Positions 42,072 through 51,857 are shown, counted from the stretch's first letter. The stretch is DNA of 64,000 bases from SIG607 sp036307305 (GCA_036307305.1 JAXJXV010000014.1:310001-374000); one strand, 5' to 3'. Numbers and translations are program-made. The notes: generated by a model not told the origin, from the sequence alone.

Positions 42072-42161
42072 TGGCGGAGTAGGAGAGACTTGAACTCTCG
42101 CGCCGGTTACCCGACCTACGCCCTTAGCAGGGGCGCCTCGTCACCACTTGAGTACTACTCC
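42072..42161 (-). tRNA. tRNA-Ser(GCT)
   Basis: Class II cloverleaf on the minus strand: acceptor GGAGTAG/CTACTCC, anticodon stem CGCCC/GGGCG with loop CTGCTAA (anticodon GCT), a long variable arm, T-loop TTCAAGT, discriminator G and encoded CCA. Confidence 0.93.
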
Positions 42162-42200
42162 AAATGATAGCCGTTTTAAAAAAATATTTTGGAAAGGAAT

Positions 42201-42287
42201 TGGCGGAGAGGAAGGGATTCGAACCCTTGGCTCTTGCGAGTCACTGGTTTTCAAGACCAGCTCCTTAAACCGCTCGGACACCTCTCC
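42201..42287 (-). tRNA. tRNA-Ser(TGA)
   Basis: Minus-strand class II tRNA: acceptor GGAGAGG/CCTCTCC, anticodon stem CTGGT/ACCAG with loop CTTGAAA (anticodon TGA), variable arm GACTC-GCAA-GAGCC, T-loop TTCGAAT, encoded CCA. It sits 39 bp upstream of tRNA-Ser(GCT) and is probably co-transcribed with it. Confidence 0.93.
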
Positions 42288-42421
42288 GTGTGACCTTAAA
42301 GAGTATAGCACAACACTTATGCTTTGTCAACACTTTTATTTGTTTAATTTTTATTTTTTTATTGCTTTTTTTTTAGCATTACTGTATAATATTATCGGTA
42401 ATATCGTGGGGAGATTTTGAT

Positions 42422-44611
42422 ATGATTAATTTTAACGAAGAAAAAATGATATTTAGTTTAAGCACGAAAAACACAAGTTATATTTTCGGCTTTTTAAAAG
42501 GTAAATTTTTAACACATTTATATTGGGGAAAGCTGTTAACGATTGAAAATCCTGTTTATGAACTGTTTTTAGAAGTGAATAAATACTGTCGTAATATGTG
42601 CGCAAAGGATTACAATGAATATGATATTTCCCGTGACTGTTTACCAAGTGAGTATTCTACATTTGGAAATACCGATCAACGCACCCCTGCTTTTCACGCT
42701 GTTTACAAAAACGGATCCTTTATAACCGAGCTTGAGTATGAATCCCACAATATATATAATGGTAAAAATTCTATTAATGGTTTGCCTTACGTATACGTCG
42801 AAAATGATAACGAAGCGCAGAGCTTGGAGATTGTTTTGGTAGATAAGCTAACATGTCTTAAGGTGGTTTTGTGCTATAGTGTTTTTGAAGAGCTTGATGC
42901 TATTACAAGAAGCGTTCGAATTATAAATGGCGGTAATGATGATATAAAACTTGATTCTGTACTCTCTGCAGTCGTGGATTTTAAAGAAGCTCAGTATGAC
43001 TTTATTCATTTACCCGGTGCATGGACCAGAGAGCGTCACCCCGAACGCGTTCCTCTTATGACGGGAAAACAAATTGTTGACAGCGCACGAGGAAACAGCT
43101 CGGCACAGCATAATCCATTCTTTGCCTTGGTAGGCAAAAATACCGACGAAAATAACGGTGACGCTTACGGATTTAATCTTGTTTATAGCGGTAATTTTAC
43201 TGCTGGCGTTGAGGTTGACCCTTATAATACCGCCCGTGCCTTTATAGGTATTAATCCGTTTGCTTTTTCTTGGAAGCTAGAGGCTGGGCAAGAATTTGCT
43301 TCTCCTGAAGCTGTATTAGTATATTCTGATAAAGGTATTGGCGGTATGTCAAGAATTTATCACAAGCTATACCGTACAAGACTTTGCAGAAGCAAATTCC
43401 GTGATACCGAAAGATACGTGCTTATCAATAACTGGGAAGCTACGTATATGAAATTTGATGAGGAAAAAATTCTCAAAATTGCAAAAAAGGCTAAAGAGGT
43501 TGGCGTCGAGCTTCTCGTACTTGATGACGGCTGGTTTGGTAAAAGAAACAAGGATAACTGTTCTTTAGGCGATTGGTACGTAAATACCGAAAAATTACCC
43601 AATGGATTAAAAGGTCTTGCTGACAAGCTTAATGCAATGGGCTTAAAATTCGGACTTTGGTTTGAGCCTGAAATGGTTTCGCCCGACAGCGACCTGTATC
43701 GTGCTCACCCTGATTGGTGTATTCACTCTCAGAATCGTATTCGTTCGGTGGCTCGAAATCAGCTTGTACTTGACCTATCCCGTCAGGATGTTTGCAATTA
43801 CATATATAAGTGTCTTTTTGACAATCTGTCAACCGTTAATATTGAGTATGTTAAATGGGACTACAACAGAACTATGAGCAATATCGGCTCTGCGCTTCTG
43901 GAAGCAGACAGACAAGGTGAATTTTTCCACAGATATATATTAGGACTATATGGTATTCTTGAACGTTTGAATAATGAATTTCCCGATGTTCTTTTTGAAA
44001 GCTGTAGCTCGGGAGGCGCGAGATTTGACCCGGGTATGCTTTATTATATGCCTCAGACCTGGGCAAGTGACTGTACAGATGCCCTTGAACGTGTTTATAT
44101 TCAGTACGGTACGAGTATGTGCTATCCTTATTCCTGTATGGGTGCGCACGTATCCATAGTCCCTAATCATCAGGTAGGAAGAACAACCCCTCTGAGCGCC
44201 CGTTCAAACGTTGCTATGCAGGGTCAGTACGGATTCGAATTGGATTTGAACAAGCTGTCGGATGATGAAATCGAAAGCATTAAAAATAATATTAAGGAAT
44301 ATAAAAAGCTCGGTGAGGTTTTTCATAAGGGTGATCTTTACAGACTTGTTACTCCTGAAAACAGATATTTTGTCAGTAACGAATTCTTATCTGAAGATAA
44401 AACTCGTGTTGTAGTGGTTAATTTCGTAATGCGGGCTGTGCCGAATTCACCTGTATATTATTTAAAGCTTCAAGGTCTTGATAGGGAAGCTATGTATTCT
44501 ATCGAAGGAACCAATTCGGTGCTTAGCGGCGCCGTGCTTATGTCCTGCGGTCTTCCGTATCAGCTTGACAATGATTATAACACGCGAACCATAATTCTTA
44601 ACAGATTGTAA
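42422..44611 (+). CDS. Alpha-galactosidase, GH36
   Basis: A 729-residue glycoside hydrolase family 36 enzyme, the usual length for the clan. It contains an N-terminal beta-sandwich and a TIM barrel with VLDDGWFGKR, WFEPEMVSPDSDLYR, the nucleophile Asp480 in VKWDYNR, ESCSSGGARFDPG and the acid/base Asp550 in WASDCTD. It should remove terminal alpha-galactose from raffinose-type sugars or galactomannan fragments. No signal peptide, so it is intracellular. The GGGGAG ribosome site precedes the ATG. It has no visible transporter neighbour. Confidence 0.93.
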   Translation: MINFNEEKMIFSLSTKNTSYIFGFLKGKFLTHLYWGKLLTIENPVYELFLEVNKYCRNMCAKDYNEYDISRDCLPSEYSTFGNTDQRTPAFHAVYKNGSFITELEYESHNIYNGKNSINGLPYVYVENDNEAQSLEIVLVDKLTCLKVVLCYSVFEELDAITRSVRIINGGNDDIKLDSVLSAVVDFKEAQYDFIHLPGAWTRERHPERVPLMTGKQIVDSARGNSSAQHNPFFALVGKNTDENNGDAYGFNLVYSGNFTAGVEVDPYNTARAFIGINPFAFSWKLEAGQEFASPEAVLVYSDKGIGGMSRIYHKLYRTRLCRSKFRDTERYVLINNWEATYMKFDEEKILKIAKKAKEVGVELLVLDDGWFGKRNKDNCSLGDWYVNTEKLPNGLKGLADKLNAMGLKFGLWFEPEMVSPDSDLYRAHPDWCIHSQNRIRSVARNQLVLDLSRQDVCNYIYKCLFDNLSTVNIEYVKWDYNRTMSNIGSALLEADRQGEFFHRYILGLYGILERLNNEFPDVLFESCSSGGARFDPGMLYYMPQTWASDCTDALERVYIQYGTSMCYPYSCMGAHVSIVPNHQVGRTTPLSARSNVAMQGQYGFELDLNKLSDDEIESIKNNIKEYKKLGEVFHKGDLYRLVTPENRYFVSNEFLSEDKTRVVVVNFVMRAVPNSPVYYLKLQGLDREAMYSIEGTNSVLSGAVLMSCGLPYQLDNDYNTRTIILNRL

Positions 44612-44731
44612 AAGTTTATGCCGTATTAATTTACGGCATAACTTTTTATTATAAACGTTAAAAATATAACAATATATTTTAGTTATACGAAGCATTAACG
44701 AAAAAATATTGATAAATTTGTCACAAAGTGG

Positions 44732-44760
44732 TTGACAAACTAAAAAGACTTCTATATAAT
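44732..44760 (+). promoter_or_regulatory. Promoter of serC-serA
   Basis: TTGACA (44732-44737), 17 bp, TATAAT (44755-44760), full consensus, about 34 bp before the serC start. Confidence 0.88.
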
Positions 44761-44793
44761 GGTAGCATATTCAAATTTTTGGAGGAATTAATT

Positions 44794-45876
44794 ATGGCAA
44801 GAGTATACAATTTTAGTGCAGGTCCTTCTATGTTACCTGAGGACGTTTTAAAAACTGCAGCAGCAGAAATGCTTGAGTACGGCAATAGCGGACAGTCTGT
44901 AATGGAAATGTCTCATCGTTCCAAGGAGTATCAGGCAATAATCGACGAAGCAGAGGCTAATCTTCGCGATATAATGAACATTCCTGATAATTATACCGTT
45001 TTATTCTTACAGGGCGGTGCTTCCACACAGTTTGCTATGGTTCCCATGAACCTTATGAATAAAAATAAGAAAGCTGATTACGTAATTACGGGCCAGTGGG
45101 CAAAAAAGGCTTATAAAGAGGCTGCTCGTTATGGAAATGCAAGAGCTATTGCTTCTTCCGAAGATAAAACCTTCTCTTATATTCCCGAAATCACCGCTGA
45201 TATGATTGACCCTGAGGCTGATTACGTTCATATTTGTATGAACAATACCATCTATGGTACCAAGTGGAACAAGCTTCCCGAAACAGGCGACGTGCCGTTG
45301 GTTGCTGATATTTCAAGCTGTATTCTTTCTGAGCCTATTGATGTATCTAAGTTTGGCGTTCTTTATGCCGGTGCTCAGAAGAACGTTGCTCCTGCAGGTC
45401 TTACTATTGTTATTATCAGAAACGACCTTATCGGCAACGCTATGGATATAACACCTACTATGCTTAACTATCAGACTCATTCGGAAAATGGTTCTATGTT
45501 CAATACACCTCCTTGCTATACCATTTACATTGCAGGTCTTGTATTTAAGTGGATTAAAGAGCTTGGCGGTCTTGAGTATATGAAGAACATCAATACAAAA
45601 AAGGCTGAAATGCTTTATGATTTCCTTGACAACAGCAAGCTGTTCAAAGGCACCGTAGTTGCAGAGGACCGTTCTCTTATGAACGTACCTTTTGTTACAG
45701 GCAATGATGAGCTTGATGCAAAATTTGTTGCTGAGTCTAAAGCCGCAGGATTTGTAAACCTCAAGGGTCACAGAAGCGTTGGCGGTATGAGAGCTTCTAT
45801 TTATAATGCAATGCCTGTTGAGGGTGTTGAAAAGCTTGTTGCATTTATGAAAAAATTTGAAGAGGAGAACGCATAA
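44794..45876 (+). CDS. serC: Phosphoserine aminotransferase
   Basis: A 360-residue class V aminotransferase that converts 3-phosphohydroxypyruvate and glutamate to phosphoserine. It opens VYNFSAGPSMLPEDVL and retains the PLP lysine region YAGAQKNVAPAG, the EMSHRS segment and RSVGGMRASIYNA at the C-terminus. The start at 44794 has GGAGG 9 bases upstream; a longer frame covers the promoter and is rejected. The serA gene begins one base after its stop, giving the serine operon. No serB-type phosphatase is next to it, although PHP phosphatases are near. Confidence 0.95.
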   Translation: MARVYNFSAGPSMLPEDVLKTAAAEMLEYGNSGQSVMEMSHRSKEYQAIIDEAEANLRDIMNIPDNYTVLFLQGGASTQFAMVPMNLMNKNKKADYVITGQWAKKAYKEAARYGNARAIASSEDKTFSYIPEITADMIDPEADYVHICMNNTIYGTKWNKLPETGDVPLVADISSCILSEPIDVSKFGVLYAGAQKNVAPAGLTIVIIRNDLIGNAMDITPTMLNYQTHSENGSMFNTPPCYTIYIAGLVFKWIKELGGLEYMKNINTKKAEMLYDFLDNSKLFKGTVVAEDRSLMNVPFVTGNDELDAKFVAESKAAGFVNLKGHRSVGGMRASIYNAMPVEGVEKLVAFMKKFEEENA

Positions 45877-45877
45877 A

Positions 45878-47038
45878 ATGTATCCTATTAAAACTTATAA
45901 CAAAATCGCTAAAATCGGCCTTGATAATTTTGATGAAAAATATACAGTAGGCGACGAAGTACTGAATCCCGTCGGAGCAATAGTACGTTCTGCCGCCCTT
46001 CACGAAGAACAGTTCGATAAGACCTTACTTGCTATCGCTAGAGCAGGTGCAGGTACTAATAATATTCCCATTGAGCGTTGCAGTGACGAGGGTATTGTTG
46101 TTTTTAATACCCCTGGTGCTAATGCAAATGCCGTTAAAGAACTTGTACTTGCAGGTCTTCTTCTTTCTTCCAGAAGAATTATCCCTGCTATTGAATGGGC
46201 TAAAACCTTAAAGGGCAACGGCGACCAGGTTGGTAAAATGGTAGAAAAGGGAAAATCTGCTTTTGTCGGTCCTGAAATTCGTGGTAAAAAGCTCGGTGTC
46301 ATCGGTCTTGGCGCTATCGGTGTTCTTGTTGCTAACGCCGCTAATCAGCTAGGTATGAAGGTTTATGGTTATGACCCGTATCTTTCTCTTCAGAACGCTT
46401 GGAATCTTTCACATCACATTAATCGCGCATCTGATATGAAGGAAATTTTTGAAAATTGCGATTATATTTCTCTCCATATTCCGCTTACTAAAGACACAAA
46501 GGATACCATCAATGCCGCTGCTCTCAATTCTATGAAAGACGGCGTTCGTATCCTTAACTTTGCAAGAGATGGTCTTGTTAACAGCACGGATATGATTGTT
46601 GCTCTTGAACAGGGTAAGGTTGCTTCTTACGTTGTTGATTTCCCAACCGATGAAATGATTGGTGTAAACGGTGTTATTTGTATTCCTCATTTAGGCGCCT
46701 CTACTCCTGAATCAGAAGATAACTGTGCTGTTATGGCTGCAAAACAGTTGGTTGATTATATCGAAAACGGTAATATCGTAAATTCTGTTAATCTTCCTAA
46801 CATTTCTATGCCTAAAAGCGGTGAGAAGCGTATTTGCATTATTCATCAAAACATTCCTAATATGCTTACGGGTATTACGTCAATAGTTGCTAAGGATAAT
46901 GTAAATATCGAAAATCTTCTTAACAAATCAAAAGGTGATATTGCCTACACGATGCTTGATGTAAACGACTGTGATACCGATGCTATTTACAAGCATCTTT
47001 CAGAAATAGACGGTGTTATAAGGGTACGCATTATATAA
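45878..47038 (+). CDS. serA: D-3-phosphoglycerate dehydrogenase
   Basis: A 386-residue NAD-dependent dehydrogenase for the first step of serine synthesis. It has an NAD-binding GxGxxG in GVIGLGAIGVLVAN, catalytic-site motifs RILNFARDGLVN and PHLGASTPESEDN, and a C-terminal ACT-type domain (about 315-386, RICIIHQNIPNMLTGI) that normally senses serine. The start at 45878 lies one base after serC, with GAGGAG in the end of serC. The catalytic arginine and histidine regions look intact. Confidence 0.94.
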   Translation: MYPIKTYNKIAKIGLDNFDEKYTVGDEVLNPVGAIVRSAALHEEQFDKTLLAIARAGAGTNNIPIERCSDEGIVVFNTPGANANAVKELVLAGLLLSSRRIIPAIEWAKTLKGNGDQVGKMVEKGKSAFVGPEIRGKKLGVIGLGAIGVLVANAANQLGMKVYGYDPYLSLQNAWNLSHHINRASDMKEIFENCDYISLHIPLTKDTKDTINAAALNSMKDGVRILNFARDGLVNSTDMIVALEQGKVASYVVDFPTDEMIGVNGVICIPHLGASTPESEDNCAVMAAKQLVDYIENGNIVNSVNLPNISMPKSGEKRICIIHQNIPNMLTGITSIVAKDNVNIENLLNKSKGDIAYTMLDVNDCDTDAIYKHLSEIDGVIRVRII

Positions 47039-47045
47039 TAACTAC

Positions 47046-47072
47046 AAATCTCCGGACTTGTTTCGGAGATTT
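47046..47072 (+). terminator. Terminator after serA
   Basis: AAATCTCCG pairs with CGGAGATTT (47064-47072), followed by ATTTTATT. Confidence 0.75.
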
Positions 47073-47136
47073 ATTTTATTGACATTTCTTTCTAAAGTAT
47101 TATAATATACTTATAATATAGGAAAGAGGTATTTTT

Positions 47137-48159
47137 ATGAAAAAAATAGTTACTTTTGGTGAAATAATGCTTCGTCTTGCACCTAACGGATATTTGCGCT
47201 TTGTTCAATCAGAACAGTTTGAAGCTACCTACGGCGGTGGCGAAGCCAATGTTGCAGTTTCTCTTGCAAATTACGGTATGGACGCGGCTTTTGTTACAAA
47301 GCTACCTGCTCACGAAATCGGTCAGGCTGCTATCAACTCTTTAAGAAAGTTTGGTGTAGATACCACAAAAATCGTTCGCGGTGGCGATAGAGTAGGTATT
47401 TACTACTGTGAAAAAGGCGCTTCACAGCGTCCGTCTAAGGTTATATACGACCGCGCTGGCTCTTCTATCTGTAAGGCTACAACCGCGGATTTTAATTGGG
47501 AAGAAATTTTCTATGGTGTTGATTGGTTCCATTTCACAGGTATTACTCCAGCTCTTGGCGATAACGTTGCTGAAATTTGTCTTGAAGCATTGAAGGAAGC
47601 GAAAAAACGTAATATAACCGTATCCTGTGACCTTAATTACCGCAAAAAATTATGGTCTAAGGAAAAAGCAGGTCAGGTTATGGCGCAGCTTATGCCTTTT
47701 GTAGACGTATGTATTGCGAATGAAGAAGATGCTTCTGACGTTTTTGGTATTAAATCCAGTGGAACTGATGTTACTGCAGGTAAGGTTAATCACGAAGGAT
47801 ATAAAGAGGTTGCACAGAAGCTTACTGATAGATTCGGCTTTAAAGCAGTTGCAATTACACTTCGTTCTTCTATTTCTGCTAATGACAACGATTGGGCTGC
47901 TATGCTTTACAAGGATGGCGAATTCTATTTCAGCAAGTCATATCATATGCATATTGTTGACCGTGTTGGCGGTGGTGATAGCTTTGGCGGCGGTCTTATC
48001 TATTCTCTTCTGACAGAAAAGGACAATCAGTCTGCTATTGAATTTGCGGTTGCCGCAAGCTGTCTTAAGCATTCTATTGAGGGCGACGCTAATATGGTTA
48101 GTGTTTCAGAGGTTGAAACTCTCGCTACAGGCGACGGTTCGGGACGTGTGCAGAGATAA
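47137..48159 (+). CDS. kdgK: 2-keto-3-deoxygluconate kinase (PfkB family)
   Basis: A 340-residue PfkB carbohydrate kinase. The opening KKIVTFGEIMLRLAPNG, YGGGEANVAVSLANYG, YYCEKGASQRPSKVIYDR and the catalytic GGGDSFGGGLIYSL fit the KDG kinase group. It would phosphorylate 2-keto-3-deoxygluconate from pectin or uronate breakdown, feeding KDPG aldolase. A GAAAGAGG ribosome site lies before the ATG. There is no aldolase next to it, so the pathway is incomplete in this window. Other PfkB sugar kinases are an alternative. Confidence 0.88.
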   Translation: MKKIVTFGEIMLRLAPNGYLRFVQSEQFEATYGGGEANVAVSLANYGMDAAFVTKLPAHEIGQAAINSLRKFGVDTTKIVRGGDRVGIYYCEKGASQRPSKVIYDRAGSSICKATTADFNWEEIFYGVDWFHFTGITPALGDNVAEICLEALKEAKKRNITVSCDLNYRKKLWSKEKAGQVMAQLMPFVDVCIANEEDASDVFGIKSSGTDVTAGKVNHEGYKEVAQKLTDRFGFKAVAITLRSSISANDNDWAAMLYKDGEFYFSKSYHMHIVDRVGGGDSFGGGLIYSLLTEKDNQSAIEFAVAASCLKHSIEGDANMVSVSEVETLATGDGSGRVQR

Positions 48160-48207
48160 AACTATTTACAGGGTTCGGTATGAACCCTGTATTCTTTGGG
48201 TGATAAT

Positions 48208-49008
48208 ATGAATTATTCTAATTTACATACACATACTACTTTTTCTGACGGTATTGGCAGTGTAAAGGAAAATATCGAAGCTGCTATTAATAAGAATATG
48301 CAATCCTTAGGGTTTTCCGACCATAGCTTTACTGATTGTGATAAAAGCTATTGTATGAAGCTTGAGGATTTTGACGAATATTTATTGACCGTTAACAATG
48401 CTAAGTCAGAGTACAAGGATAAAATAAAAATTTTTACAGGTATTGAAAAGGATTATTTTTCGGATATTGACGTAAAAGCTTTTGATTATTTTATAGGCTC
48501 GGTTCATTATGTTATTAAAAACGATATCTGTTATCCTATTGACCATTCGGCTAAACAGCAGCTTGACTGTATTGCAGACGCATTTGGCGGCAGTGCGATG
48601 GATTTTGCGAAATGCTATTTTGATATGGTTGTTGAACAGGCGATTAAATATAAGCCAACTTTAATAGGACATTTCGACGTTATTAATAAATTTTCCTTAA
48701 TGCCTGAAAATGACGATAAGTATATACAGCTTACTCTTGACAGCGTAGCGGAAATACTAAAATACACCAAGGTTTTTGAAGTTAATACTGGCGCAATATC
48801 ACGCGGATACAGAAGTGTGCCTTATCCAAATATTCCCGTGCTTGAATTTTTATATAAAAAAGGTGGTGTTATCACTCTTGGCAGCGATTCACACAATCCT
48901 AAAAATCTTGATTTCTTTTTTAGTGAATCTATTGAAATCATCAAAAAAGTAGGCTTTAAAGAGATTGCGGTCTTTAATGGTACTGATTTTGATATGGTTA
49001 AAATATAA
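48208..49008 (+). CDS. PHP-domain phosphatase (HisJ-like)
   Basis: A 266-residue PHP protein with NLHTHTTFSDG, FSDHSFTD, GIEKDYF, SVHYV, GHFDVINKFS and TLGSDSHNPKNLD metal-binding motifs, the layout of HisJ-type histidinol-phosphatase. The start at 48208 has GGGTGAT upstream; a TTG four codons earlier overlaps that site. It follows kdgK by 48 bp and may share its transcript. True substrate uncertain. Confidence 0.82.
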   Translation: MNYSNLHTHTTFSDGIGSVKENIEAAINKNMQSLGFSDHSFTDCDKSYCMKLEDFDEYLLTVNNAKSEYKDKIKIFTGIEKDYFSDIDVKAFDYFIGSVHYVIKNDICYPIDHSAKQQLDCIADAFGGSAMDFAKCYFDMVVEQAIKYKPTLIGHFDVINKFSLMPENDDKYIQLTLDSVAEILKYTKVFEVNTGAISRGYRSVPYPNIPVLEFLYKKGGVITLGSDSHNPKNLDFFFSESIEIIKKVGFKEIAVFNGTDFDMVKI

Positions 49009-49013
49009 CAGAA

Positions 49014-49042
49014 AACCCGTTTATCTGATAGATAAACGGGTT
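49014..49042. terminator. Bidirectional terminator
   Basis: AACCCGTTTATCT (49014-49026) pairs with 49030-49042 across three bases. It serves the convergent PHP and fumarase-like genes. Confidence 0.8.
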
Positions 49043-49571
49043 ATTTATTGAAAATATTGTTGCCTGAGCAGTCGATTGCTACGGTTAAGGGAAATCGGTC
49101 AAATTCAAGTTTTTTAACAGATTCGCAACCTAGGTCATCGAATGCAATTACCTCGCATTTTGTAATGTGTTTTGCGGCAAGGGCCCCTGCACCGCCAATA
49201 GCGCATAGATATACGGCTGAATTTCTTATTATTGCATTTATTACTTCTTCGTTACGTTCACCTTTTCCAATCATACAGGTAAGTCCCATATCAAGCAGCT
49301 TAGGTGAATAACAGTCCATTCTTTTTGACGTTGTGGGACCGCAGCTTCCAATAACCATATTTTTGGGAGTGGGGGTGGGTCCCGCGTAATATATAGTGGC
49401 GCCGTCTAAATCAAAGGGAAGAGGAGTGTTATTGTCAATACACTTAAAAATCCTCGCGTGTGCGGCGTCTCTTGCCGTATATACGGTTCCTGACAGCAGA
49501 ACTCTGTCACCACATTTGAGAGTTTTCGCACATTCCTTCAACTGTTTTGTGTTAATTTCAATTATGTTCAT
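49041..49571 (-). CDS. Class I fumarase/tartrate dehydratase beta subunit, alone
   Basis: A 176-residue protein matching the C-terminal (beta) subunit of iron-sulphur fumarases and L-tartrate dehydratases: GDRVLLSGTVYTARDAAH, YYAGPTPTPKNM, GSCGPTTSKRMD and GKGERNEEV are all present. In Clostridia the alpha subunit gene, carrying the cluster cysteines, normally precedes it. Here the upstream gene is a DivIVA-like protein that overlaps its start by 4 bp. The alpha subunit must be elsewhere, or this protein does something else. The reading frame is intact. Confidence 0.88.
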   Translation of the reverse strand: MNIIEINTKQLKECAKTLKCGDRVLLSGTVYTARDAAHARIFKCIDNNTPLPFDLDGATIYYAGPTPTPKNMVIGSCGPTTSKRMDCYSPKLLDMGLTCMIGKGERNEEVINAIIRNSAVYLCAIGGAGALAAKHITKCEVIAFDDLGCESVKKLEFDRFPLTVAIDCSGNNIFNK

Positions 49572-50098
49572 ACAGTTTCACTTTCACTAATAAGTGTGTT
49601 GAAACTAATATTGGCTGCTTCTGATTTTTCTTTGTTTTCAGCAATGGTGTTCTTAAGAGTTTCGAGGTCACTGCAAAGAGATTCGACTTCGTCGCAGTAA
49701 TTTTTACAGGTAGAGCTTATGTTTTCTCTGATACCGTCCATAGCACTCTGAACGTTGGATATTGTATCAAGACGGGCAGAGTTTGCCTGTTCAATGATAG
49801 CTCTGCTTTGATTAGCGTTATCAATCATAAGCTTTGAGGTGGCTTTGGCTGCCATATAAATTCTTGCCGTGTTTTCGGTCATAAGATTAATAGCATCTTT
49901 TTGACTGTTGTATTCTTCGGCAATTTCATTTAATTTACAGTTTTCCTCTTCAAGCGATTTTATTTTTGCGTTAAGTGAATCTATTTCTTTTTCAAGTATA
50001 GAAAGCTTCTTTTTTGCTGCGGCATCGCTTAATGAAATATAATTAAGAACATCATCGGTATTGAAACCGAATAAGCTTTTTCTGAAGCTCTTTGACAT
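49568..50098 (-). CDS. DivIVA-like coiled-coil protein
   Basis: A 176-residue protein. The N-terminal segment SFRKSLFGFNTDDVLNYI resembles the membrane-binding start of DivIVA/GpsB proteins. It is followed by a coiled coil (about 28-70, heptads of L/I with K/E) and a long helical C-terminal half rich in polar residues. It may take part in septum or pole organisation. A GGGGG ribosome site precedes the ATG. The TGA stop overlaps the ATG of the fumarase beta gene, an odd pairing that suggests shared expression without an obvious functional link. Confidence 0.75.
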   Translation of the reverse strand: MSKSFRKSLFGFNTDDVLNYISLSDAAAKKKLSILEKEIDSLNAKIKSLEEENCKLNEIAEEYNSQKDAINLMTENTARIYMAAKATSKLMIDNANQSRAIIEQANSARLDTISNVQSAMDGIRENISSTCKNYCDEVESLCSDLETLKNTIAENKEKSEAANISFNTLISESETV

Positions 50099-50248
50099 AA
50101 AAATTCCCCCTAATCCTATTTATTATAACTCGATTATAAAAATTTTACAAGAGAAATATAAAAAATATTTATAAATACAACTATTACTTGAAAAAAGTCG
50201 CAATATGATATACAATATATAATGCATAATTATGAAAGTAGGTGTCCT

Positions 50249-50644
50249 ATGAACAGAACTCAAGAAAGAGAACAGGTATTTGTTATAATATTTGAAAAGA
50301 TATTCCGTGACGAATCTATTGATGATTTAATCGAATTTGCTAAAGAATCAAGGGATTTTGTTGATAACGATTATATAAATGACGTTGCCAAAGGCGTTTA
50401 CAACAATTTAGAAGAGATTGATATGCTTATTTCCGATAATTCAAAAGGTTGGTCTATTAACAGAATTTCTAAGGTTTGTCTTGCTGCTATGCGACTCGCA
50501 ATTTACGAAATTTTACATCGTGAGGATATACCTGTTTCGGTTTCAATAAATGAAGCGGTGGAGCTTATTAAAAAATACGCTACTACAGACGACAGCGCTT
50601 TTGCAAACGGAATACTTGGTACTATAGCAAGAAATATCGAATAG
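50249..50644 (+). CDS. nusB: Transcription antitermination factor NusB
   Basis: A 131-residue all-helical NusB protein. The opening RTQEREQVFVIIFEKIF, IDMLISDNSKGWSINRISKV and AIYEILHREDIPVSVSINEAVELIKKY (split here) fit the family closely. It aids rRNA transcription with NusE. It is first in a long co-directional operon that is conserved in Clostridia. The start at 50249 has AGGTG upstream; the 9-residue longer form has no site. Confidence 0.93.
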   Translation: MNRTQEREQVFVIIFEKIFRDESIDDLIEFAKESRDFVDNDYINDVAKGVYNNLEEIDMLISDNSKGWSINRISKVCLAAMRLAIYEILHREDIPVSVSINEAVELIKKYATTDDSAFANGILGTIARNIE

Positions 50645-50657
50645 TTACGGTGATTTT

Positions 50658-51857
50658 ATGCAACAGTCTTTGACGGTGCGTCAACTGAATATTTATGTAA
50701 AATCCTTGCTTGAAAGTGACGTAAGATTGCTTTCGTGTTGTGTTAAAGGCGAGATTTCTAATTTTAAGCGACACGTTTCCAGCGGTCATCTCTATTTTAC
50801 GTTAGGTGACGAAAGTGCTTCGGTTAAATGCGTTATGTTCAGAGGAAATGCCGCTCGTTGTAAGTTAGACTTAAAGAACGGCGCACTTGTAAACTGCTAC
50901 GGAAGAATTTCTCTCTACGAAAAAGACGGTACTTATCAGCTTTACGTTGAATCTGTAAATCTTGACGGCGATGGCGATAAATTATTAGCTCTTAACAAGC
51001 TTAAAGAAAAGCTTTTAAACGAAGGACTTTTTGATGCCCAGAGCAAGAGAGCTTTGCCTAAGTTTCCAAAAAGGATTGCCATCGTTACATCCGGAACGGG
51101 CGCTGCATTACAGGATATTATTAACATTATTTCGAGAAGATATCCAGTGTGTGAGCTTGTAATTTGTAGCGCAGGTGTTCAAGGGGAGAACGCACCGAAG
51201 GAAATGATCGCGGTATTAGACAGGATTTATAATATTGCTGATATGTTTGATACGATTATCATTGGAAGAGGCGGTGGTTCTAACGAAGATTTATACGCTT
51301 TTAACGACGAGGAACTCGCCCGTAAAGTGTACTCTTCTCCAATTCCTGTGGTATCTGCTGTGGGTCATCAGACTGATACAACCATTTGTGACCTTGTTGC
51401 TGATATGAGGGCTCCCACACCATCTGCCGCTGCTGAAATTTGTGTTCCCGAAAGTCAGGAATTACTGAAAAAAATTAGCAATATGATAAAAAGGATATCT
51501 TTATTAATAAGTCAAAAGCAGGAAATAGCGTCTACTAAGTATTATGCGCTTGTTTCCAAAAACGTATTTAGTAATCCCTTAAAAATAATCGAAGACAAAG
51601 CGTTATTTACAGATACCGTTACCGAAAAGATATTGAATAAGATTAAAAATGAAGTTGAGAAGAAAGAACTAAAATTTGCTAACGTGCTTTCAAGCATAGA
51701 CGCTATGAGTCCCTTGAAGGTTATGCTCAGAGGTTATAACGTTGCAATCAGGGATACGGAAGTTATAAAATCAGTTTCTAAACTTCAGATTAACGATAAA
51801 ATTTCCTTAAACTTTTCCGACGGAAAAGCAATTTGTCGCGTTGAAGAAAAAATTTAA
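50658..51857 (+). CDS. xseA: Exodeoxyribonuclease VII large subunit
   Basis: A 399-residue subunit with an OB-fold DNA-binding domain (about 1-100, LLSCCVKGEISNFKRH and SSGHLYFTL). The catalytic domain starts near KRIAIVTSGTGAALQDI and contains IIGRGGGSNEDL and the conserved SAVGHQTDTT. Long helices follow. With XseB it degrades single-stranded DNA. Spacing of 13 bp from nusB and overlap with the extended frame of xseB show operon structure. Confidence 0.95.
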   Translation: MQQSLTVRQLNIYVKSLLESDVRLLSCCVKGEISNFKRHVSSGHLYFTLGDESASVKCVMFRGNAARCKLDLKNGALVNCYGRISLYEKDGTYQLYVESVNLDGDGDKLLALNKLKEKLLNEGLFDAQSKRALPKFPKRIAIVTSGTGAALQDIINIISRRYPVCELVICSAGVQGENAPKEMIAVLDRIYNIADMFDTIIIGRGGGSNEDLYAFNDEELARKVYSSPIPVVSAVGHQTDTTICDLVADMRAPTPSAAAEICVPESQELLKKISNMIKRISLLISQKQEIASTKYYALVSKNVFSNPLKIIEDKALFTDTVTEKILNKIKNEVEKKELKFANVLSSIDAMSPLKVMLRGYNVAIRDTEVIKSVSKLQINDKISLNFSDGKAICRVEEKI

